Below are positions 59,127-64,000 of a DNA stretch of 64,000 bases, piece by piece. Every line of letters starts with the position of its first letter. Position 1 is the first letter of the stretch. A model generated the notes under the pieces. That model saw nothing but the letters and a program-made list of their open reading frames with translations. It searched no databases and was not told the origin of the DNA. Where the stretch lies: the IMG/VR virus record IMGVR_UViG_3300033747_000022, positions 62,001-126,000 of that record. One strand, 5' to 3'. The stretch comes from a virus. Position numbers and translations under genes: made by a program.

Positions 59127-59660
59127 ATGGACTTTAAAAAAGAATTAGAACTTTTAAGGTGGCTGGCCCAGGGGGTCAGCTTAAAAAAGGGAGAATTTTC
59201 TAAAGGGCTTACTTTCGACAATATAAATAGCTCAATTGCTGATTATATCAATCATTACTATAGTATTGGTGCTAAATCTGAAACGAGAGAGTGGGAATGT
59301 TCTAAAGTAAAAACAACACAGCATGATGAAAAAATATATTTAGATATTCCATCTGACCATTATGGTGCCTATGAAAAAAGTTATTTCATGCCTTTAAGAG
59401 AATTTATTTATGATTATCATGAAAGAATAATTGAGGATATTATGGAAGAAAACAATCTTTTTCAGGAAAAATACTATGAAATGCTTGAAGATGGAATTTT
59501 AGATGATGAAATTGACCTACAGGAACCATATGAACTATATTTAATCGAAAAATTTGCCAGTGACTACATTGACTATCTAACAGAGTGGGGCGATATTCAT
59601 ATCCTGATTGAACAAAAAAGAAAAATCAAATCAGGGTGGATGAATTATTTTAAGGAGTGA
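59127..59660 (+). CDS. unknown acidic protein
   Basis: 177 residues, ATG after AAAGGAGG. Acidic, aromatic-rich (YDYHERIIEDIMEENNLFQEKYY). No family recognised. Confidence 0.55.
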   Translation: MDFKKELELLRWLAQGVSLKKGEFSKGLTFDNINSSIADYINHYYSIGAKSETREWECSKVKTTQHDEKIYLDIPSDHYGAYEKSYFMPLREFIYDYHERIIEDIMEENNLFQEKYYEMLEDGILDDEIDLQEPYELYLIEKFASDYIDYLTEWGDIHILIEQKRKIKSGWMNYFKE

Positions 59661-59664
59661 TTTG

Positions 59665-60138
59665 ATGCTTGACTATAATAAAAAAGCAAGGGAAAAAATC
59701 AAAGAAAAAATAAATTACTTTGACGATGAAGAAGAAAAAATAATTGACTGTATGTTAATTGATTACGGACATCAGTTTTTAGATGAAATAAGCCAGTATG
59801 CAAAAGAAACTACCTGGATGGCTGACACCGAATCAGTAATGAAAGAGGATATAATAAACGACGAAATAGATGGTTTAGATGACCTAATTGCTACCTTCGA
59901 AGATGGTTGGCAGGAAACAGATAATTTTAGATTTAAAGTTTGCCTTCCAATTTATAATAAAGTATCAGACGCAGCAAATCAGGTACTTCCAGATAATATT
60001 GACTCAGAATATAAATCACTTACCATTTCTGAAATGACATTCGAAATAATTAAGGAAATTTTCTGGGAGCCATATCATAAGTATCATAATAGTTATGAAA
60101 TAGGAAGAAAATTATTAAAGGAGAGTTTAACTAAATGA
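59665..60138 (+). CDS. unknown acidic protein
   Basis: Start chosen at ATG 59665 after AAGGAGTG. 157 residues, helical, acidic. It overlaps the next gene by 4 bases. Confidence 0.55.
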   Translation: MLDYNKKAREKIKEKINYFDDEEEKIIDCMLIDYGHQFLDEISQYAKETTWMADTESVMKEDIINDEIDGLDDLIATFEDGWQETDNFRFKVCLPIYNKVSDAANQVLPDNIDSEYKSLTISEMTFEIIKEIFWEPYHKYHNSYEIGRKLLKESLTK

Positions 60139-60491
60139 TTGAATATAAGAACCGAGAATATTGCAAAGATGTTGAGTGTGACATACAGGATTTAATTGAT
60201 AATGGTAACGGGACAGAATTGAGCAAAGAACTATCTAAGGTTTTCGCTAAACCGTTTTGTAAAAATCAATGTGAAGCCTATAAATTCCACAAGTGGCTTC
60301 AAGAGCATGATTACAAAATAGTAAAAGCTAAAATTGTAAGCGAACATGAAGAAATGGACAAAGAGTTTGAGGGCATATCAGAAATGATAGAGTTTACACC
60401 AGAAGATTCAAGTAAACAGGTATTAAATGAGTTGCTAAATGATATTAAGGATATAGCAGATACTAATTATGGCAAATGGAGGGATGTATAA
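60135..60491 (+). CDS. unknown protein with Cys pair; intact parent of the 33580 fragment
   Basis: 118 residues. KPFCKNQCEAYKFHKWLQE is followed by an acidic helical tail (MDKEFEGISEMIEF, DIADTNYGKW). The tail is nearly duplicated in the truncated copy at 33580-33804. Function unknown. Confidence 0.55.
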   Translation: MIEYKNREYCKDVECDIQDLIDNGNGTELSKELSKVFAKPFCKNQCEAYKFHKWLQEHDYKIVKAKIVSEHEEMDKEFEGISEMIEFTPEDSSKQVLNELLNDIKDIADTNYGKWRDV

Positions 60492-60492
60492 A

Positions 60493-60873
60493 ATGAAAAC
60501 CAAAAAGTTTGATGATATATTTTACAGAGATAAACTTGCTGATGAGATAGCAAATTCTAGAATTGAAATGAGCGGAGATGACCATGAAGAAGGTTCAAAT
60601 TTATGGGGTGTAGAAATTCTTGTTGACGGAGCTTTGGGACAGTTTAAAACACAGGCTCTACTTGATATTTTCACAGAAGAAGGACTGACAGAAGAAGAAT
60701 ATAAAAAAGACACCTTTAAATACATGGACGAGTGGACTTTATATATCAGACAGGATGTTGAAGAAATGCTCAATGAAGAAATGTCTGAACACTTAGAAGA
60801 AGAGGAGTTTCTTGTTTTAGAACCGGGAGATTCAGGAGATATGTGGATAGCATTACAGAAAGGTGATTTTTAA
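60493..60873 (+). CDS. unknown acidic protein
   Basis: Start chosen at ATG 60493 after GGAGGG. 126 residues, very acidic. Its stop codon overlaps the ATG of rtcB by one base, so its translation is coupled to RtcB. Confidence 0.55.
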   Translation: MKTKKFDDIFYRDKLADEIANSRIEMSGDDHEEGSNLWGVEILVDGALGQFKTQALLDIFTEEGLTEEEYKKDTFKYMDEWTLYIRQDVEEMLNEEMSEHLEEEEFLVLEPGDSGDMWIALQKGDF

Positions 60874-62129
60874 TGTACACTTTTAATGGTTTATATACAG
60901 GCTTGCCTGTTAAAGTCTGGATTGATGAAAGTGAAGATTTAGATGATAACACATTTAAAGAAGCAGTAGAAATATCAAAGCTCCCATACGCTAAATCACA
61001 CATAGCATTGATGCCTGATGTACACGCTACGGGCTACCATATGCCAGTTGGCGGGGTTTTAGCTACAAAGGATGTTATAGTACCTGATGCAGTCTCGAAC
61101 GATATAGGGTGCGGTGTCGCCTTTATACAGACAGATATTGAGGCCTGCTTTATGCAAACAACACACATGGATTCAGGAACAGTTGCTCAGGAACTGGTTG
61201 GGTCAATTATGAGAGATTTACCAACAGGATTTCAGCACTGCAAAAAAGAAGAAAACAAAGATAACATGGAGCTTCTAAATCTAATTAATAATTTAAACTA
61301 TGGTGGAGATATTGAAGAAAAACCTCTTTTAATGGAAGCTGTCATGGAGTCTATGGAAATTGTTGGAAGTCTAGGAGGTGGCAACCACTTCGTTGAGCTA
61401 CAGGAAAACAAAGAGGGTAATCTTGCAATTATGATTCACACCGGCTCCAGAAGTGTTGGCGCTAAAATAAACTCTCATTTTAGTAAGTTAGCAAAAAGTT
61501 TAAATAAAAAATGGTATGTTGATGTTTTATCTGATGATGTAACAATGCCCTTTTTACCACTCGATAGTGATGAGGGTCAGGAATATATGAAATTCATGAA
61601 TTTTGCCTTAAAAGTTGCTGAGTTAAATAGAGATAAAATTATGGATTTAGTTCTAAATAAGACTATTGATTTACTTAAAAAAAGAGGTCTTATTGATAAT
61701 TATAAAATTACAAGAAGATTAAATGTCCACCACAATTATGCTGCCTATGAAAATGTGAACGGTGTTAACTACATGGTGCATAGGAAAGGAGCTGTGCGGG
61801 CCAGAGGTACAGATATGGTGCCTATTCCAGGAGCAATGGGTTCATCTTCCTTTATTGCTCAGGGTCTTGGGAATGATGCTTCATTCAAGTCCTGCAGCCA
61901 TGGAGCCGGGAGAACTCACACCAGAACTGCAGCCAAAGAAGAATATTCAGTGCAAGAGGTTATGGAAGATTTAAAAGAAAAGAATGTTGTACTTGGTAAA
62001 ACTAATAAAAAAGATGTTGCAGAAGAATACATGAAGGCATATAAAGACATTCATCAGGTTATGGAAAATCAAAAAGATTTAGTATCCGTGATTGATGAAC
62101 TAAAAACTATTGCAGTTATTAAAGGTTAG
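60873..62129 (+). CDS. rtcB: RtcB 3'-phosphate RNA ligase
   Basis: 418 residues. All catalytic motifs are present: LMPDVHATGYHMPVGGV near 46, SNDIGCGVAF (metal-binding Cys) near 75, LGGGNHFVELQ near 170, MIHTGSRSVGAK near 192, VHHNYAAYE near 286, VHRKGAVRARG near 303, GAMGSSSF near 320 and CSHGAGRTHTR (guanylylated His) near 341. RtcB joins RNA 2',3'-cyclic-phosphate or 3'-phosphate ends to 5'-OH ends and is the tRNA-splicing ligase of archaea and animals. In a phage with interrupted tRNAs it is the prime candidate for joining their exons; repair of nuclease-cut tRNAs is the alternative. Confidence 0.95.
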   Translation: MYTFNGLYTGLPVKVWIDESEDLDDNTFKEAVEISKLPYAKSHIALMPDVHATGYHMPVGGVLATKDVIVPDAVSNDIGCGVAFIQTDIEACFMQTTHMDSGTVAQELVGSIMRDLPTGFQHCKKEENKDNMELLNLINNLNYGGDIEEKPLLMEAVMESMEIVGSLGGGNHFVELQENKEGNLAIMIHTGSRSVGAKINSHFSKLAKSLNKKWYVDVLSDDVTMPFLPLDSDEGQEYMKFMNFALKVAELNRDKIMDLVLNKTIDLLKKRGLIDNYKITRRLNVHHNYAAYENVNGVNYMVHRKGAVRARGTDMVPIPGAMGSSSFIAQGLGNDASFKSCSHGAGRTHTRTAAKEEYSVQEVMEDLKEKNVVLGKTNKKDVAEEYMKAYKDIHQVMENQKDLVSVIDELKTIAVIKG

Positions 62130-62141
62130 GAGGCATAAATA

Positions 62142-62321
62142 ATGAGAGTATATGAAATAGAGAGCAAAAATGGAAGTACACTTTGTGCTTTTAGAGTAGA
62201 TGATAATGGTAATGTAATAGAAACTTCAAAAAACGTAAGACACCATGACTCTGATGGAGATTATATTTTTGAATCAAAAGACCAATTAGAAAGAATTCAA
62301 CTAAAAAAAAGGGAGGAATAA
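62142..62321 (+). CDS. small unknown protein
   Basis: 59 residues, ATG after AGGAGG. Beta-rich start (RVYEIESKNGSTLCAFRVDDNG in parts). It directly follows rtcB in the operon. No family recognised. Confidence 0.5.
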   Translation: MRVYEIESKNGSTLCAFRVDDNGNVIETSKNVRHHDSDGDYIFESKDQLERIQLKKREE

Positions 62322-62324
62322 ATA

Positions 62325-62657
62325 ATGAGTAAAAAGTTTTTGAAGGATGTAGTAAATGATTACGGTGATAAAATTACGCTAGACTTATATAAGGCAATGA
62401 TTACTGATGACGCTATAGTAGTTTCTGAATATGAAAACCAAAAACATAATGCGTGGTTAGTGGGCAACTTTCAAGTAATAGCTGCCGAGTTAGCTTCCGG
62501 TTTTGGTATGGGTATATTTGTTTACTCAAGCGTGGAAGAATACCTAGACGAACACCAGGATACATGGATATTAGAAGAGAACAAGCACGAAACTTCAATG
62601 AAAAACATCTGTAGTACCCTTGATATTAATTATGCAGAATACGTAAGAGAGGTGTAA
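62325..62657 (+). CDS. unknown protein
   Basis: 110 residues, ATG after GGAGG. Alpha/beta, acidic (FLKDVVNDYGDKITLDLY). No family recognised. Confidence 0.55.
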   Translation: MSKKFLKDVVNDYGDKITLDLYKAMITDDAIVVSEYENQKHNAWLVGNFQVIAAELASGFGMGIFVYSSVEEYLDEHQDTWILEENKHETSMKNICSTLDINYAEYVREV

Positions 62658-62660
62658 ATA

Positions 62661-62990
62661 ATGGATAAATTATTATCAAAAGAATACATCAAAAAAGAAG
62701 GATTTCCTAAAGAATTAAAGATTCAGGTCTATTATGATAAAGGTGGCTGGAATTATTTTAGCGGAGATAAAGAAAAAAGAGGTTATTACCTATCAGTAAC
62801 ACCTGTGACTGTAAATAGAAGAGAAAACGGAAGTATTATGTCTGTAGAAACAACAGCTTTCAGCGGCACTAAAATGCTGATTAAAGAAGTTAATAGAAGA
62901 AGCAAAAAAAGAAGTCAGGAAGCACTTGAGATAGCTGAAGATAAAAAGGAAGAGCTTATTGAGTACGTAATAGCAGACCAAAAAGCTTAA
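62661..62990 (+). CDS. unknown basic protein
   Basis: 109 residues, ATG after GAGGTG. Basic, beta-rich first half (IQVYYDKGGWNYFSGDKEKRG), helical end. No family recognised. Confidence 0.55.
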   Translation: MDKLLSKEYIKKEGFPKELKIQVYYDKGGWNYFSGDKEKRGYYLSVTPVTVNRRENGSIMSVETTAFSGTKMLIKEVNRRSKKRSQEALEIAEDKKEELIEYVIADQKA

Positions 62991-63002
62991 AGGAGGATTA
63001 AG

Positions 63003-63518
63003 ATGAATATTAAAGAAGCAACAAACAAATGGATTAATGAGTTTAATTTTGTTTCAGAGGCTTTAATCAAAAATGCTGTAGGAGATGACTTAAGTGACTG
63101 GATTGATTTGACACGAGATATTATAACAGTAGGTGAAATAGTCTATTATGATGGAGAAGATTGGGAAGTCTTAGAAGTTGACGGCGAATTTCTTACTTTA
63201 GAACCTTTAGACGATGAGCTTGAAAATGTTGAGGTAAAAACTTGGGAGGTTGAACCTGAATACGACGATTATTCGGGATTATTCCCTATGTGGGGGACTC
63301 TTTTTAATCCTAAGAGTAGTTTTGACGAAGAGTGGATACAAAACAATTTAGATAAAGTAAAAGAATGTGGATTAAGAGCCTTTGAATATTACCCAACAGG
63401 AGATATTTTTCTGGGGGTAGACGGTGCCGGCTACAGTTTTATGGATAATCACTGGATACCTTTATATAAGGCCAGAGGCTTACAGTGGCATGACTTTGAA
63501 GAGGAGGTAACAGAGTGA
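63003..63518 (+). CDS. unknown acidic protein
   Basis: 171 residues, ATG after AAAGGAGG. Acidic and arom-rich (VYYDGEDWEVLEVDGEF). The next gene overlaps by 4 bases. No family recognised. Confidence 0.55.
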   Translation: MNIKEATNKWINEFNFVSEALIKNAVGDDLSDWIDLTRDIITVGEIVYYDGEDWEVLEVDGEFLTLEPLDDELENVEVKTWEVEPEYDDYSGLFPMWGTLFNPKSSFDEEWIQNNLDKVKECGLRAFEYYPTGDIFLGVDGAGYSFMDNHWIPLYKARGLQWHDFEEEVTE

Positions 63519-63778
63519 AAAATAAAATTTTAATTGCTGACTCGGTAGAGGATGCTTTTACTAGAATAAATGATATGTACTGGGACTCTAAAAATGAAAA
63601 TTCATTGAGTGATTTACTGGCTGGAATAGAAATTCATGGATTAAGTATAGAAGATGTCAGTAGTGTTTATGGGCTTCTTTTTTATCAAATTGAAGGAGAT
63701 AAAACAGTAAGGCTTTTTTGGGAATATTTAGATGAAGGAAAATATGATATTGATTTAGGCTGGAAATTGTGGGAATAA
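63515..63778 (+). CDS. unknown acidic protein
   Basis: Start GTG 63515 after GAGGAGG. 87 residues, helical and acidic. No family recognised. Confidence 0.5.
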   Translation: MKNKILIADSVEDAFTRINDMYWDSKNENSLSDLLAGIEIHGLSIEDVSSVYGLLFYQIEGDKTVRLFWEYLDEGKYDIDLGWKLWE

Positions 63779-63793
63779 AAAAGGGGGATAAAA

Positions 63794-64000
63794 ATGGAAC
63801 AAAAATATGTAATTATTGACTATATTCCAAACAAAAAAGAGTTAAGAGATTTACCTGTTGATGTTACCTTTAGCTATTCACTAGAGGAGATGATAACAGA
63901 CATTATTACAATAGCTGATAAGAAAGGTTTAAATGTTTTATATGAAGAAGATAACGATGGTGTCAGAAAAATACTTGAAGAATATTATCACAAAGGAGTG
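63794..64000 (+). CDS. unknown protein, cut by the window edge
   Basis: ATG 63794 after AGGGGG opens a frame still open at the right edge (69 codons). Acidic alpha/beta start (YVIIDYIPNKKELRDLPVDV). No family recognised. Confidence 0.5.
   Translation, partial: MEQKYVIIDYIPNKKELRDLPVDVTFSYSLEEMITDIITIADKKGLNVLYEEDNDGVRKILEEYYHKGV

Overview
The window reads as part of a large, AT-rich, double-stranded DNA tailed phage, or a phage-plasmid, of a low-GC Gram-positive-type bacterium. Strong AGGAGG-type ribosome binding sites precede most genes, ATG/TTG/GTG starts are mixed, and genes are densely packed with 4-base overlaps. The virion module (terminase, portal, prohead protease, first capsid gene) is unmistakably phage. 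The ParA gene beside a repeat-rich non-coding region suggests plasmid-like maintenance. The host cannot be named from this sequence alone.

Layout. Bases 1-12319 are on the minus strand: the packaging and head module (terminase large subunit, a DNA-binding metallophosphoesterase, portal, protease/scaffold, start of the next head gene), three Gly/Ala-rich virion-like proteins, a putative small terminase, two PD-(D/E)XK-like nuclease-fold proteins and a Vsr-like homing endonuclease remnant next to terminase. Five ordinary tRNA genes follow (Tyr, Asn, Glu, Asp, Thr; 12404-12810), then a zinc microprotein, a vWA protein and a second Vsr-like endonuclease. Bases 15033-16200 are a non-coding, repeat-rich stretch (probable origin or centromere) leading into parA and a small partner on the plus strand. 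From 17.4 to 64 kb everything is on the plus strand: an operon of mostly unknown early genes with a shared AAGGAGATG leader, a second repeat-rich non-coding zone (26.4-27.5 kb, three repeat families), a long row of small unknown, often zinc-ribbon, proteins with a macrodomain, a BRO-N protein, SSB and a CYTH protein, then an RNA gene cluster (36.9-40.8 kb), then RNA repair, helicase, methyltransferase and many acidic unknown proteins.

The most remarkable part is 36.9-40.8 kb with its neighbours. One good promoter (36902-36930) precedes a normal tRNA-Ser and four tRNA genes that are each interrupted by a 37-46-base insertion; a fifth interrupted tRNA (tRNA-Tyr, 56-base insertion) lies further on. 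Each insertion has an A-rich 5' strand, a hairpin of about 6-7 bp, and the conserved sequence ACAGCAA right after the hairpin. Removing the insertion restores a tRNA of normal length. The same ACAGCAA(C) core, joined to a stem but apparently circularly permuted, recurs in four stand-alone hairpin elements that flank the tRNAs. Two of these carry anticodon-loop-like sequences. Within 22 kb the phage encodes an RtcB RNA ligase, an Rnl2-like RNA ligase, a HAD phosphatase of the RNA-repair type, a Ro60-like (DUF2828/TROVE plus vWA) protein placed directly after the RNA elements, and a macrodomain protein. My inference is a phage-encoded split-tRNA maturation or repair system with a new, very small intron-like RNA element. 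The structures and gene identities are seen in the sequence; the splicing itself is untested.

Other notable items are a promoter family (TTGNTT or TTGAAW, 17 bases, TAAACT-like) on both strands, a zinc-ribbon gene with an in-frame UAA, a 376-codon ORF containing three internal ribosome-binding-site/start units, a TnpB element with its probable omega RNA inside the RNA cluster, and an isolated NeuB-type synthase.
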